Counted from the stretch's first letter, positions 1 through 9,600 are shown. The stretch: DNA of 64,000 nucleotides from an uncultured Bacteroidales bacterium (GCA_946406195.1 CAMJJT010000001.1:1-64000); one strand, 5' to 3'. A program made the numbers and translations. Notes: generated by a model from the sequence alone, not told the origin.

Positions 1-1
1 G

Positions 2-2176
2 GGTGGTCTGGGTATTCTTGCCGGCGACTATATCAAAGAGGCATCGGATTGCAACATCGATATGACCGCCATCGGTTTCCTGTACCGTTACGGTTATTTC
101 ACCCAGACTCTGAGTCCGGAAGGTCAGCAGATTGCCAACTACGAGGCGCAGAACTTCAGCAACCTGCCGATTACGCAGATGAAGGAGAAAGATGGCAGCA
201 ACATGATTATTGAGGTACCTTATCCTGGTCGTACGGTAAAGGCTTATCTGTGGAAAGTAGCCGTTGGTCGTATGGATTTGTATCTGCTGGATACTGATAA
301 TGAGCTGAATAGCGAGTGGGATCGTTCGATCACGCACCAGCTCTACGGCGGTGACAACGAGAACCGTCTGAAACAGGAGATCATGCTGGGTATCGGCGGT
401 ATGATGGCGCTGAAGAAACTCGGTATCAAGAAAGATGTATATCACTGCAACGAGGGTCACGCCGCCTTGATGGGTCTGCAGAGACTCGTGGACCTGGTAG
501 CCGAAGGATTGAGTTTCAACGAGGCGAAAGAAGTGGTACGCGCAAGCGGTTTATACACCTGCCATACTCCGGTGCCGGCAGGACACGACTACTTCGAGGA
601 GGGTATTTTCTACAAATACATGAGCGAGTATGCCGGCAAATTAGGCATCGAATGGCATGACCTGATCGGCATGGGCCGCGTCAATCCGGACGACAACACG
701 GAGAAATTCTCGATGAGCGTTTTCGCGCTGAACACGTGCCAGGAGGCCAACGGCGTGAGCTGGCTGCACGGCGAGGTGAGCAAGAAAATGTTCAGCCCCG
801 TATGGCCGGGTTATTTCCCGGAGGAGCTGCATGTGGACTATGTGACCAACGGCGTTCATATGCCGACCTGGGCTGCTCACGAGTGGAAAGATATCTACGC
901 CAAATATCTGCCGAAAGAGTGGATGGGTGACCAATCGAACATGGAGATGTGGAAACCGTACGCAGATATCCCCGACGAGGTAATATGGAACACCCGCATG
1001 AGCTTGAAGCGCAAGATGATGGACTATATCAAGGAGAAATTCCGTGAGGACTGGATGAAGACTCAGGGTGATCCGGCTCGTATCGTCCGCGCGCTGAACG
1101 AGATGAACCCGAACAACCTGATCATCGGTTTCGGTCGCCGTTTCGCTACGTACAAACGTGCGCACCTGCTCTTCACCGATCTGGAGCGTCTGGATAAGTT
1201 GGTAAACAACCCCAATTATCCGGTTCAGTTTCTCTTCACCGGAAAGGCTCACCCTGCAGATGGCGGTGGTCAGGGTCTGATCAAACGTATCATCGAGATC
1301 AGCCGTATGCCCCAGTTCCTCGGTAAGATCATCTTCCTGGAGAACTACGATATGCGCCTCGCTAAACGTCTGGTATCGGGTGTGGATATCTGGTTGAACA
1401 CCCCTACCCGTCCGTTGGAGGCTTCGGGTACATCGGGCGAGAAAGCCCAGATGAACGGCGTGCTCAACTTCTCCGTCAAAGACGGATGGTGGTACGAAGG
1501 TTACGTAGAGGGCGCAGGCTGGGCACTGACCGAGAAACGCACCTACGAGAACCAGGCTCACCAGGATCAGCTGGATGCTGCTACTATCTACACGATGCTG
1601 GAGAACGAGATCATCCCGCTCTACTACGCTAAGAACAGCAAGGGTTACAGCCCCGAGTGGATTCAGTATATCAAGAACTCCGTTACCAAGATCACACCGC
1701 GTTTCACCATGAAGCGCATGATCGATGACTACTTCAATAAGTTCTATTACAAATTGGCTAAACGTCACTCGCTGCTGATGGCAGACAAGTACAAAGTAGC
1801 CAAAGAGATTGCTGCATGGAAAGAGAACATGGTAGCTCATTGGGACGAGATCGAGGTAGTCAACATCGTTGAACCGGACACCACCAACCTCAACGTAGGC
1901 GACAAGTTCAAAGTAGCGGTTGAGTTGGACACCCACGGTCTGAACGACAAGGGTCTGGGCGTAGAGTTGGTAGCTATCCGTACATCGACACACAACAATG
2001 ACAAGTTGTACGAAGTAGAGCCGCTGCAGCTGAAGAAAGCAGAAGGCAGTCATCTTTATTTCGAGAATGTATATCAGTTAGACTATGCCGGCGGTATGAA
2101 GTTCGGTCTGCGTATGTATCCGCAGAATGAGTTACTGCCTCACCGCATGGACTTCTGCTACGTTCGCTGGATTTAA
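2..2176 (+). CDS. glgP: alpha-glucan (glycogen/maltodextrin) phosphorylase, 5' end outside window
   Basis: This GT35 enzyme cleaves alpha-1,4 glucans with phosphate to give glucose-1-phosphate in cytoplasmic glycogen turnover. The frame is open from base 2, before the first Met at 62, and starts inside the family motif [16 protein letters not shown], so the N-terminal part is cut off by the window edge. The PLP-binding region [14 protein letters not shown] is present; its Lys codon is 1442-1444 (Lys461 counted from Met62). The visible 724 residues fit the roughly 850-residue single-chain bacterial type. panD begins two bases after the stop, so the two are probably co-transcribed. Family assignment is firm; whether the full protein carries an extra N-terminal domain cannot be seen. 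Confidence 0.93.
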   Translation, partial: GGLGILAGDYIKEASDCNIDMTAIGFLYRYGYFTQTLSPEGQQIANYEAQNFSNLPITQMKEKDGSNMIIEVPYPGRTVKAYLWKVAVGRMDLYLLDTDNELNSEWDRSITHQLYGGDNENRLKQEIMLGIGGMMALKKLGIKKDVYHCNEGHAALMGLQRLVDLVAEGLSFNEAKEVVRASGLYTCHTPVPAGHDYFEEGIFYKYMSEYAGKLGIEWHDLIGMGRVNPDDNTEKFSMSVFALNTCQEANGVSWLHGEVSKKMFSPVWPGYFPEELHVDYVTNGVHMPTWAAHEWKDIYAKYLPKEWMGDQSNMEMWKPYADIPDEVIWNTRMSLKRKMMDYIKEKFREDWMKTQGDPARIVRALNEMNPNNLIIGFGRRFATYKRAHLLFTDLERLDKLVNNPNYPVQFLFTGKAHPADGGGQGLIKRIIEISRMPQFLGKIIFLENYDMRLAKRLVSGVDIWLNTPTRPLEASGTSGEKAQMNGVLNFSVKDGWWYEGYVEGAGWALTEKRTYENQAHQDQLDAATIYTMLENEIIPLYYAKNSKGYSPEWIQYIKNSVTKITPRFTMKRMIDDYFNKFYYKLAKRHSLLMADKYKVAKEIAAWKENMVAHWDEIEVVNIVEPDTTNLNVGDKFKVAVELDTHGLNDKGLGVELVAIRTSTHNNDKLYEVEPLQLKKAEGSHLYFENVYQLDYAGGMKFGLRMYPQNELLPHRMDFCYVRWI

Positions 2177-2177
2177 T

Positions 2178-2519
2178 ATGCTATTAACTATTCTCAAATC
2201 CAAGATTCATCGCGTTCGGGTAACCGAAGCTAATCTCGATTACGTTGGTTCAATCACCATTGACGAGGCGCTCATGGAGGCAGCAAACATCTACTGCGGC
2301 GAGCGTGTCCAAGTGGTAGATAACACCAACGGGGCGAGGTTGGAGACCTACGTGATACCGGGCAAGCGCGGTTCGGGATGCATTTGCATGAACGGCGCCG
2401 CAGCGCATCTGGTACACGTAGGCGACACGATCATCATCATGTCGTACGCGATGATGGAGCCGGAGGAAGCGAAAGGGTTCAAACCTGCTATCGTTTTTCC
2501 GGAAAACAACCAATTATGA
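2178..2519 (+). CDS. panD: aspartate 1-decarboxylase proenzyme
   Basis: PanD decarboxylates L-aspartate to beta-alanine for pantothenate and coenzyme A synthesis. The 113-residue product has the usual length. The self-cleavage site is visible as Gly24-Ser25 in YVGSITIDE, where Ser25 becomes the pyruvoyl group. An open frame extends upstream to 2127, but the family N-terminus [12 protein letters not shown] fixes the start at 2178, directly after the phosphorylase stop. The stop overlaps the tgt start in an ATGA arrangement, which implies translational coupling. No panC or panB is next to it in this window. Confidence 0.96.
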   Translation: MLLTILKSKIHRVRVTEANLDYVGSITIDEALMEAANIYCGERVQVVDNTNGARLETYVIPGKRGSGCICMNGAAAHLVHVGDTIIIMSYAMMEPEEAKGFKPAIVFPENNQL

Positions 2520-3649
2520 AATTCTTCGAATTACATAGCGAGGCAAAAGGCGTGGGGGCTCGTGCCGGTGTCATACACACCGATCATGGCGATATCCTCA
2601 CGCCTATTTTCATGCCTGTAGGTACGGTAGGTACCGTGAAGGGCGTTCAGCGGAAGGAGCTGGAGGAGGATATCAAGGCGCAGATTATTCTGGGCAACAC
2701 GTATCATCTGTATCTTCGTCCGGGGACAGAAATCCTGCATAAAGCGGGCGGCTTGCATCAATTCGAAGGATGGGAGAGACCGATTCTTACTGATTCGGGC
2801 GGATTTCAGGTGTTCAGTCTAACGGATATCCGCAAGATGACGGAAGAGGGCGTACGGTTCAGCAGTCATATCGACGGCAGGAAACTGCTTTTTACGCCGG
2901 AGAGCGTGATGGATATCGAGCGCGAGATAGGCGCGGACATCATGATGGCGTTCGATGAATGCTGTCCGGGTACGGCGGATAAGAAATACGCCAAGGACTC
3001 GATGGATAGGACGCACCGATGGTTAGACAGATGTATCGCGCGCTTCGATGGAACGGAAGACCTGTATGGGTATAAGCAGCACCTCTTCCCTATCGTACAG
3101 GGCTGTACGTACCCGGAGCTGCGTCAGGAAGCCTGCAAGCGTCTGAGGGATCTTGACCGCGACGGTTATGCCATCGGCGGATTGGCAGTAGGCGAGCCGA
3201 CGGAGGTAATGTACGACATGATCGAAGTATGCAACGATATCCTGCCGCAAGACAAACCGCGCTACCTGATGGGAGTCGGGACACCATGGAATATCCTTGA
3301 GGCGATTGAACGCGGCGTAGATATGTTCGACTGCGTGATGCCGACCCGTAACGGAAGAAACGGTATGATCTTCACATGGCAGGGCGTGATGAACCTGCGG
3401 AACAAGAAATGGGAGGATGATTTCACGGAGTTGGATCCGTACGGCACGAGTTACGTTGATCATGCCTATACACGCGCGTACGCAAGACATTTAATACACG
3501 CGCAGGAGATGTTAGGGCTGGAGATTCTTTCGATTCATAATCTGGCGTTCTATCTGGATCTGGTAACACAAGCGCGGCAACATATCCTTGAAGGAGATTT
3601 CAGCGCGTGGAAAGCGTCCGTGATGCCAAACATTATGAATCGTTTATAA
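2516..3649 (+). CDS. tgt: tRNA-guanine(34) transglycosylase
   Basis: Tgt exchanges guanine 34 for a queuine precursor in tRNAs with GUN anticodons. The start at 2516 overlaps panD and gives the family N-terminus [12 protein letters not shown]; 377 residues is the usual size. Catalytic residues are visible: Asp93 in [10 protein letters not shown] and the nucleophile Asp272 in [14 protein letters not shown]. The zinc site is odd. Where the E. coli enzyme has C-x-C-x-x-C, this one has G-x-S-x-x-D (residues 310, 312, 315) in DPYGTSYVD, while the fourth ligand position, His341 in SIHNL, is kept. This may be a lineage trait; the rest of the enzyme looks intact. Confidence 0.95.
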   Translation: MKFFELHSEAKGVGARAGVIHTDHGDILTPIFMPVGTVGTVKGVQRKELEEDIKAQIILGNTYHLYLRPGTEILHKAGGLHQFEGWERPILTDSGGFQVFSLTDIRKMTEEGVRFSSHIDGRKLLFTPESVMDIEREIGADIMMAFDECCPGTADKKYAKDSMDRTHRWLDRCIARFDGTEDLYGYKQHLFPIVQGCTYPELRQEACKRLRDLDRDGYAIGGLAVGEPTEVMYDMIEVCNDILPQDKPRYLMGVGTPWNILEAIERGVDMFDCVMPTRNGRNGMIFTWQGVMNLRNKKWEDDFTELDPYGTSYVDHAYTRAYARHLIHAQEMLGLEILSIHNLAFYLDLVTQARQHILEGDFSAWKASVMPNIMNRL

Positions 3650-3653
3650 TCTA

Positions 3654-3688
3654 ACGAGATGACGAGATCACGAGATGACGAGATCACG
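3654..3688. repeat. GATCACGA-type short tandem repeat
   Basis: The gap between tgt and the next gene is filled by units of ACGAGAT followed by GACGAGATCACG, repeated twice. The same octamer-like unit recurs at 10381, 25790, 31201, 31934, 32575 and, in weaker form, 36884. Confidence 0.85.
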
Positions 3689-3702
3689 CAACAACAATTT
3701 GA

Positions 3703-4776
3703 ATGAAACGCCTCGATTGGTATATTATTAAGAAATTTTTGGGCACGTTCTTCTTTTCGATCGTGCTCATTCTTTCTATAGCAATCGTGTTCGACCTGAC
3801 GGAGAAGATGGACGATTTCTTCGAGCATCAGGTTCCGTTGAGGGAGATCATCATGGACTATTACCTGCCTTTCATTCCGTATTACATGAATATGTTCAGT
3901 TCGCTGTTTATCTTCATCTCCGTGATCTATTTCACAAGCAAGATGGCAGGCAACTCGGAGATCATCGCTATTCAGGCGGCAGGAATGAGTTATCACCGGC
4001 TGATGGTACCCTACGCTATCTCAGCGACCTTGCTGTTTGTGCTGAGTATTTTCCTTGGCGGTTGGGTTATCCCCCGAAGTAGCGAGCGGATGATCAATTT
4101 CACGGACAAGTACGTAGAGCATTTCTCGTCGGAGAACGCGCGTCATATCCAGATGGAGGTAGAACCCGGGACTGTGCTCTATATCGAGTCCTTTCAGCGC
4201 CGTTCGGCTATCGGTTACCGCTGTTCGATAGACCGCTTTGACGGAAACAGCGTTGTATCGCGTACCACAGCGGACCGCATCTATTACGATTCGCTATCCT
4301 ATTGGCATTTGGATAACTACACCGAGCGGACGTTCACGGGTCTGCATGAGACCTTGGAGCGCGGCGAGAGGAAAGATATCACACTGCCGGTTATACCGGA
4401 CGAGCTTTTCATCACCGCCCAGCAGGCACAACAGATGACGACACCGGAGCTGCGCCATTATATGGAAAGGCAGCGGCAACGGGGCAGCGGTAACGTAAAG
4501 GCGTTTGAGGTGGAGTATCATAAACGATGGGCTTCGCCGATAGGAGCTTTTATCATGACCTTGTTAGGCGTGACGATGTCCAGCCGCAGAGTACGCGGCG
4601 GTATGGGTAAGAACTTAGGTATCGGTATTGTGCTGACCGCCGCATATATCCTGTTCTCCACCGTTTCAACAACATTTTCGGTAAACAATGTAATGTCCTC
4701 TTTTTCTGCTGCTTGGTTACCGAATTTAGTATTTCTGGCTATCTCTATTCCGTTATACATCAAGGCCAGTAAGTGA
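3703..4776 (+). CDS. LptF/LptG-family (YjgP/YjgQ) permease
   Basis: Members of this family form the membrane part of the LptB2FG transporter that extracts lipopolysaccharide from the inner membrane. The 357-residue protein begins MKRLDWYIIKKFLGTFFFS, the usual family opening, and has three N-terminal and about three C-terminal membrane segments with a periplasmic domain (about residues 130-270) between them. The N-terminal block around residues 80-105 (GNSEIIAIQAAGMS) matches the family. A single gene of this type is present, so which paralogue (F or G) it represents is not clear. It follows tgt after a 53-base repeat-filled gap and may belong to the same operon. Confidence 0.88.
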   Translation: MKRLDWYIIKKFLGTFFFSIVLILSIAIVFDLTEKMDDFFEHQVPLREIIMDYYLPFIPYYMNMFSSLFIFISVIYFTSKMAGNSEIIAIQAAGMSYHRLMVPYAISATLLFVLSIFLGGWVIPRSSERMINFTDKYVEHFSSENARHIQMEVEPGTVLYIESFQRRSAIGYRCSIDRFDGNSVVSRTTADRIYYDSLSYWHLDNYTERTFTGLHETLERGERKDITLPVIPDELFITAQQAQQMTTPELRHYMERQRQRGSGNVKAFEVEYHKRWASPIGAFIMTLLGVTMSSRRVRGGMGKNLGIGIVLTAAYILFSTVSTTFSVNNVMSSFSAAWLPNLVFLAISIPLYIKASK

Positions 4777-4833
4777 CAATTTGTCAAATCGATTGGTCAT
4801 TTTGTAGAAATTTATCGCTTTTTTGCGGATTTA

Positions 4834-4865
4834 TTTGGACAATTCGTAAAAAGGCAGTAATTTTG
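4834..4865 (+). promoter_or_regulatory. Bacteroidetes-type promoter for the 4934 gene
   Basis: TTTG (4834-4837), 20 nt, then TAATTTTG (4858-4865) match the primary sigma consensus of Bacteroidetes. Transcription should start near 4872, giving a leader of about 60 nt. Confidence 0.8.
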
Positions 4866-4933
4866 CACCCGATTTCGAAAGTGTTCGGAATCGAAGGTAT
4901 TAGTTTAAGTTTATTTAAGGAAAGGACTAACTT

Positions 4934-5230
4934 ATGAAAAAGATTGGTATGAAAGTTAGTTTGGTCGTAATGACCATTATCAGCCTGATGGCTGGAGTTA
5001 ACATCGCGGACGCCGCACACAACAATGATAATTTCACTGTTCGCTTCCGCGAGAACACGCTGGTAGTGACATCAACCCAAATGGAAGAAGCCCGAATCTA
5101 TTCGATGCAGGGCAAACTGCTGCAGAAGGAAAGAGGTAATTTCGTTGAGTTTGAATTAGACCGCGGAACTTACCGCCTGTACGCAAAAGTCAATGGCGAA
5201 ACCGTAAGCCGCAGGGTTGAGTTACGGTAA
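4934..5230 (+). CDS. mini secreted protein made almost only of a T9SS-like C-terminal domain
   Basis: The 98-residue product has a clear signal peptide (MKKIGMKVSLVVMTIISLMA, cleavage probably after IADA near residue 27). The rest is about 70 residues resembling a type A T9SS sorting domain: a beta-sandwich pattern with ARIYSMQGKLL in the middle and the ending VNGETVSRRVELR. Real cargo normally has a large passenger in front of this domain; here there is none. It has its own promoter and a strong terminator, so it is a complete single-gene unit and not a fragment. Function is unknown; a small surface protein or decoy substrate of the sortase is inference. Confidence 0.72.
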   Translation: MKKIGMKVSLVVMTIISLMAGVNIADAAHNNDNFTVRFRENTLVVTSTQMEEARIYSMQGKLLQKERGNFVEFELDRGTYRLYAKVNGETVSRRVELR

Positions 5231-5235
5231 AAGAT

Positions 5236-5275
5236 AACGAAAAATGGCTCCCAAATGAGGGAGCCATTTTTCGTT
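5236..5275. terminator. strong bidirectional terminator
   Basis: A perfect stem, AACGAAAAATGGCTCCC with its complement ending in ATTTTTCGTT, encloses a 6-nt loop. It lies between the 4934 gene (+) and the end of the convergent 5326 gene (-) and can serve both. Confidence 0.88.
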
Positions 5276-5325
5276 AAAGGGTTAAATGGTTAAGATGGTT
5301 TCTTTTTCAAAGAAACGTTAAACAG

Positions 5326-6660
5326 TTACTTAACCAATGTACCGAGGACGTTGTATGCCTTGCCGTCACGAATGATGAGGAGTTGGCCGTTATGGAGCAC
5401 TTTCTTGCCGTTCTGGCTACCGGCAACGACTTCCTCGATGCCCTGATAGAAATAACTCGGATCTTCATCAACAAGGTCAATGTGGTTAGACGGATTGCCC
5501 GATGCGTAGTTGGTGAAGTCACCCGAACTGCACATCAACTCCATAAACCGACCGATATACGTCTTGCCATTCTTATCTACAAGGCGGAACGAACCCGTGT
5601 AGTATGCTTGCGTTACGCTGTAACTATCCGTAACCTCTACCTCATCATATCCGTCGAACTGGAGACGAATCTCCGAATCTACGCCTATAATCGAATCATT
5701 ACCTGTCAAATAGATGGCATCGTTATCACCATCCAGATTTGCACGCGTTAAGTTATATACGCCGGAGAGGGCGAATGTATTATTGGTGTACACTAAGAAC
5801 CAAGCGAAGTTAAAGCCAGCATTATCCAGGCCGAACTGCAAGATCCAAGCATTCTTGCCTTCCTGATACCACTGGGTATTCGGCTCGATATAGTACGCAT
5901 TGAGACCGATCACATTGAGTTCGATAGCATCTTCCGGGATCTCAGCAGATTTAGAGACAAAGTCATTACCTGCTACGGGGCTCGAAGCCTCGTAATAATT
6001 GCCGTTAGCGCCTTGGTTGAACGCCTGAACGGTCCATGACCAAGTACCGTCTTTCGGCATCGTGGTGAGTTTGGAAGTACCATTGACGGTCAGGTTCGAA
6101 TAGAACTCGCCGTCGCAATAGAGCGCTATCACATAGCGGTCTGCTTGTACGGTTGCCTCCCATGTGAAGGTCACGTTATCGCCGCCGGACACCTCTGCGT
6201 GCGGGTTAGCGGGTTCGTAGTTATTAACGCCTACAGTGAAGTTAGTCACTACCTCCTGACCAAGCGGGTTGTTATAGCGGTCCACTACCTGCACGATAGC
6301 GGTATAGCTCTTGCCCTCAACAACATCGACGGTCAGCGGGCTTACCGGACGGTCTTTGGTCTCGAAGTTATCATACGCTACCGTCTCGCCGCTCCATACG
6401 CGTACATAAAGACGCTCACCGGAAGCTAACTCAGGAGTTACCCAACTCAACGTTGCACTCTTCTTGTCCTCGGCAACAACGGCGGTGAGGTTCTCTACTT
6501 TCTTCTCTACCAGCGTGAACGGGATATTCGCCAACTCTTCGCCGATTTCATACGTGCTCGTATTCAACGCGTTCACCTCTACGTGGTAGGTACCGGGCTT
6601 GAGACCGAGTAGTGAACCTACGTTAATCACGCTTGCTTCCCACGCAGAACCTTTCTGCAT
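5326..6660 (-). pseudogene. 5'-truncated T9SS cargo protein
   Basis: The frame encodes 444 residues from the first Met but has no signal peptide, although the C-terminus is a T9SS-type sorting sequence (KKVLHNGQLLIIRDGKAYNV then LGTLVK). The body has fibronectin III-like strands (LTAVVAEDKKSATLSWVTPE) and a C-terminal beta domain like the repeat of the proteins at 24285 and 26168. The frame is open for about nine more codons upstream of 6660 and then meets a stop. At 6673-6690 the sequence switches to the DUF1016 gene. The 5' half, with signal peptide and promoter, has therefore been lost, so export is unlikely. Confidence 0.75.
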
Positions 6661-7259
6661 GACCTCGGCATTAAGAATCCATTTGGTAGATTAAGAAACT
6701 CCAACACTACAGGATCATGTATGAACATTTCCGGAGCGACTGCCTGCAGCTTGGCATCCGCCTCTTGCTTTACGGATATTTTGTCCGCGCTTAATTGCAA
6801 ACGCTCATAATACAGGGTGGAAATCTGCCTGTCCAGTTGGCGTGTACTCCACACTTGCTCTGCTGCTTCGTTCATATACCACTTGCGTGCGTCCTCATTC
6901 TCAACGCCTAAAAGCCTGCGATAATGCGACCAGCTCAATTCGGGACGCAGTGTGTCCCCAATTGGGAATAAACGGTAAAATTGGCACATTTTTCGCAATT
7001 CGCGTTCGTCAAATCCTTTGCCGAATTCTTCCGTCAAGCGTTCTGCAAGATTACGAAGAACAGCTTTGCCGTATTCCGCCCGCTTATTCTTCAACTCGTC
7101 CTCGGTAATCATTTTGCCAATTTGCCAATAGGCAGTTACCATCGCAAAATTGACCGCTTTGTAAGCCGTCTGCCGGGCAGATTGCAGGATTTGTTTTACT
7201 GAATTATACAATGTCTCAGTATTCAGCGACTCCTCTATATGTATAACTTCTTTGGGCAC
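6627..7259 (-). pseudogene. DUF1016 (YhcG-like) nuclease gene, C-terminal nuclease domain deleted
   Basis: The first about 190 residues match the DUF1016 N-terminal domain: SARQTAYKAVNFAMVTAYWQ, then RELRKMCQFYRLFP, LSWSHYRRLL and the end of the domain at VVLEFLNLPN. Full-length proteins continue with a PD-(D/E)xK nuclease domain. Here the next residues are unrelated and the frame stops 16 codons later, inside the sequence of the truncated cargo gene. The fusion point lies near 6673-6690. It is probably a pseudogene, although the N-terminal domain could still be made. It lies 121 bases downstream of the ORF6N gene on the same strand. Confidence 0.85.
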
Positions 7260-7350
7260 TTGGTTACTATTAACACTTTATGGTTGGTCAATGAACTTGT
7301 TTGTTTTTTGTTAACCAATAGGCTTTCCCTTACTTTCCACCCTCCGCCGT

Positions 7351-7368
7351 GTGCGGAAGGGTTAATAA
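7351..7368 (-). other. hairpin between ORF6N and DUF1016 genes
   Basis: CCTCCGC and GCGGAAGG form a short GC-rich hairpin in the 121-base gap. There is no T-run on the minus strand, so it is at best a weak terminator or an RNA-processing hairpin. Confidence 0.4.
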
Positions 7369-7380
7369 TATTGTTGATTT

Positions 7381-8088
7381 TTATTTTAGTTCTTTTGATT
7401 TGTCTGATTGTTCTTGCTGTTCAAGTTCTTTTCTCTTTCGTTCAGCTTCGTAACGTGCTTCCGCCGCAGCGAAACCAACTGCATTCATCGGTTCGCGTTT
7501 CTTCTGCGTTAAATCTTCCACCTTTGCAGACAACTCAACTAAAGACTGACCTATTGCTTCCATTTGAGCCCCGACAAGCTCATTCGTATCATTTTGGTCT
7601 CGCAAAATATCCTCCACATAATTCCGCAATTTTTCCACTTCCAATTCCAATCGGTCTTGGCGAATGGTCGTCTCATTAATAGCAGAGAGGGTTTGTCTCA
7701 TCCAAGTAAACGCCCGCATTATTTGAATATTTACTTGTACGGCCGTCTCTGATGTAAGAACACTACTCAACATTGCGACTCCGTTTTCAGTAAATGCATA
7801 AGGAAGATATTTACTATGCTCGCCGCGACCAGTTTCTATGGTGCCATTTTGGCACCTTAAAGAATTATACTCTTCTCTCGTCAATTCTATCATAAAATCA
7901 GATGGGAAACGCGCAATATTGCGTTTAACTTGTCGCTTGAGATTTTTGGTCTCCACTCCATACAATTGTGCGAGGTCACGATCTAAGATCACACGTTCCC
8001 CGCGGATGATATGAATCATCTGCTGTACCTGCATAGGCTCTATCGCAACAATCGCCGATGTTTTTGCTATGTCTGCTTTTTTAGGCAT
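7381..8088 (-). CDS. ORF6N domain protein (phage antirepressor-like)
   Basis: The N-terminal about 90 residues are an ORF6N domain: GERVILDRDLAQLYGVETK, then LKRQVKRNIARFPSDFMIEL and FTENGVAMLSSVL. Such domains bind DNA and occur in phage antirepressors and in many Bacteroidetes chromosomal genes of unknown role. Residues 130-235 are mostly charged and predicted coiled coil (repeated E, K and R, ending ELEQQEQSDKSKELK). A minus-strand promoter lies at 8151-8181, 63 bases upstream. With the DUF1016 gene downstream this looks like a mobile accessory pair. No phage structural genes are nearby. Confidence 0.88.
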   Translation of the reverse strand: MPKKADIAKTSAIVAIEPMQVQQMIHIIRGERVILDRDLAQLYGVETKNLKRQVKRNIARFPSDFMIELTREEYNSLRCQNGTIETGRGEHSKYLPYAFTENGVAMLSSVLTSETAVQVNIQIMRAFTWMRQTLSAINETTIRQDRLELEVEKLRNYVEDILRDQNDTNELVGAQMEAIGQSLVELSAKVEDLTQKKREPMNAVGFAAAEARYEAERKRKELEQQEQSDKSKELK

Positions 8089-8150
8089 CCTTTCTTATTC
8101 TAATTAGCCCTTATAGCGTATATACGCGTGTAAAGAAACAATTCAAGGCG

Positions 8151-8181
8151 CAAAGATACAAAAAAACGGCAAATAGACAAA
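8151..8181 (-). promoter_or_regulatory. promoter of the ORF6N gene
   Basis: Read on the minus strand: TTTG (8181-8178), 19 nt, TATCTTTG (8158-8151). It is divergent from the asnA promoter about 90 bases away. Confidence 0.75.
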
Positions 8182-8248
8182 TATCAAGCCTAAAAATGCG
8201 TAAATTTAGTCATTTTTGCAAAATTCATTTTACAAAATGCACATAAGG

Positions 8249-8279
8249 TTGCTCAAATCAAAAAAAAGCAGTACCTTTG
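8249..8279 (+). promoter_or_regulatory. promoter of asnA
   Basis: TTG (8249-8251), 20 nt and TACCTTTG (8272-8279). The start codon of asnA is at 8638, so the predicted leader is about 350 nt and contains the two structured elements listed next. Confidence 0.78.
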
Positions 8280-8313
8280 TGCCCGCTTTAAAATTATATA
8301 GAAAGAAAAATGC

Positions 8314-8432
8314 GGCTGAACGGCTACTGATGTAGCCTAATGGTTAACGGCTTTCGCCCTCCCGTGAACGAGCTCCCGGAGTGCCAAATCCGCTAACCAT
8401 TCCACACGACTTCGATAAGTCGTCCGGCAGCC
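8314..8432 (+). repeat. cloverleaf-like inverted-repeat element in the asnA leader
   Basis: An outer stem GGCTG (8314-8318) with CAGCC (8428-8432) encloses three arms: GGCTAC/GTAGCC (8322-8337, loop TGAT); AATGGTTAACGG (8339-8350) with CCGCTAACCATT (8390-8401); and ACGACTT/AAGTCGT (8406-8423, loop CGAT). The long middle arm contains GAACGAGCTCCC and CCAAATCCGCT, close to the core of the B elements at 13648, 18127 and 19384, whose stems are otherwise different. Confidence 0.72.
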
Positions 8433-8447
8433 TTCCGAAAATAATCA

Positions 8448-8588
8448 AAAATACCAAAAATGCCATGCGGCGTGAGGGAGAGATTAGTCAAAAATTATCA
8501 AAAATACCGAAAATAGGGATAACGAATGAACGAGTGAATGAGAGAACGTAAGTTCAGAGATTTGCCCCGCATGGATTTTTGGTATTTT
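8448..8588 (+). repeat. long-range inverted repeat built from two copies of the tail module
   Basis: AAAATACCAAAAAT then CCATGCGG (8448-8470, one bulged base) is complementary to CCGCATGG then ATTTTTGGTATTTT (8567-8588), a stem of 22 pairs. The left arm is the tail module found once, without a partner, at 10019, 13812, 18292 and 18911. The right arm ends about 50 bases before the asnA start. Confidence 0.75.
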
Positions 8589-8637
8589 CGTAAGCAAAGC
8601 GCATTTTTGATTTTAAGACAATAACAGATAATCAGAT

Positions 8638-9600
8638 ATGAATACAGAACATGCGATAAAGTTGGTGAAGGATACGTTTCAACAGGAGCTGTCCTCGGCA
8701 CTAAGGTTGAGACGTGTGACGGCGCCGTTATTTGTGGAGTCCGGTCATGGTTTGAACGATGACTTGACGGGTGTAGAGAAGCCGGTAACGTTCTATGTGC
8801 CGGCATTAAGGAGACAGTGCGAGATCGTCCATTCGCTTGCCAAATGGAAACGCATGAAACTATGGCGTATGGAGACGCAGCCGGGTTACGGTATCTACAC
8901 GGACATGAACGCCATCCGTACTTTTGAGACGCCGGATGACATTCACAGTCTATACGTCGATCAATGGGATTGGGAGAAAGTACTGAGGGCAGATGAGCGC
9001 AGAAGTGAGTACTTGCATGCGACGGTACGGGATATTTACAAAGTGCTACGGAACGTGGAATATGTGGTTTGCGAGCGTTGCCCGGAGATAGAGCCGTTCC
9101 TGCCAAAAGAGATCACGTTCATAAGCTCGGAAGAGTTATTACAGCGTTATCCCGGGATGAGTGCCAAAGAGCGCGAGAACGCTGTGTGTGAGGAGTTCGG
9201 GGCGGTGTTTATCGAAGGTATCGGTGCGCCTCTCTCCGATGGAAAGAGACACGATGACCGCGCAGCGGATTACGACGATTGGGGGCTGAACGGAGACATT
9301 CTGGTTTGGTACCCGGTCTTAGGCAAAGCGATTGAGTTATCATCGATGGGAATACGCGTGGACAGCGAGGCGATGGAGCGGCAGTTGAAGGCAGCAGGAC
9401 ATAGTGATTGGAGCGAGTTGGAGTACCACCGGTTAGTGCTCAACGGGACGTTACCGCTGACTATCGGCGGAGGTATCGGTCAGTCACGGCTATGTATGAT
9501 TCTATTGCACAAACGGCATATAGGGGAGGTACAAGTAAGCGAGTGGTCCGAAGAGGAACTTGGGCGGTGCGCAAACGAGGGGATTACTATTTTGCAGTAG
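8638..9600 (+). CDS. asnA: aspartate-ammonia ligase (asparagine synthetase A)
   Basis: AsnA makes asparagine from aspartate, ATP and ammonia through an aspartyl-AMP intermediate, using a fold related to class II aminoacyl-tRNA synthetases. The 320-residue product is close to the E. coli length (330). Recognisable family blocks include ESGHGLNDDLTGVEKPV, then KLWRMETQPGYGIYTDMNAI, DDYDDWGLNGDILVWYP-like text near residues 210-225, GKAIELSSMGIRVD and TIGGGIGQSRLCM near the C-terminus. It is a single-gene unit with its own promoter and an unusually long structured leader. A second structured element lies just downstream at 9670. Confidence 0.96.
   Translation: MNTEHAIKLVKDTFQQELSSALRLRRVTAPLFVESGHGLNDDLTGVEKPVTFYVPALRRQCEIVHSLAKWKRMKLWRMETQPGYGIYTDMNAIRTFETPDDIHSLYVDQWDWEKVLRADERRSEYLHATVRDIYKVLRNVEYVVCERCPEIEPFLPKEITFISSEELLQRYPGMSAKERENAVCEEFGAVFIEGIGAPLSDGKRHDDRAADYDDWGLNGDILVWYPVLGKAIELSSMGIRVDSEAMERQLKAAGHSDWSELEYHRLVLNGTLPLTIGGGIGQSRLCMILLHKRHIGEVQVSEWSEEELGRCANEGITILQ

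Noticed and set aside
641..2053. 470-residue minus-strand frame inside the phosphorylase gene
   Set aside because: Shadow of the GC-rich third positions of glgP; no recognisable motif.
7381..8088. ORF6N gene as sign of a prophage
   Set aside because: No integrase, capsid, portal or tail gene, and no attachment repeat, is found around it.
8314..8432. Cloverleaf elements taken as tRNA genes
   Set aside because: There is no T-loop GGTTCGANTCC, no 7-pair acceptor stem and the middle arm is far too long.
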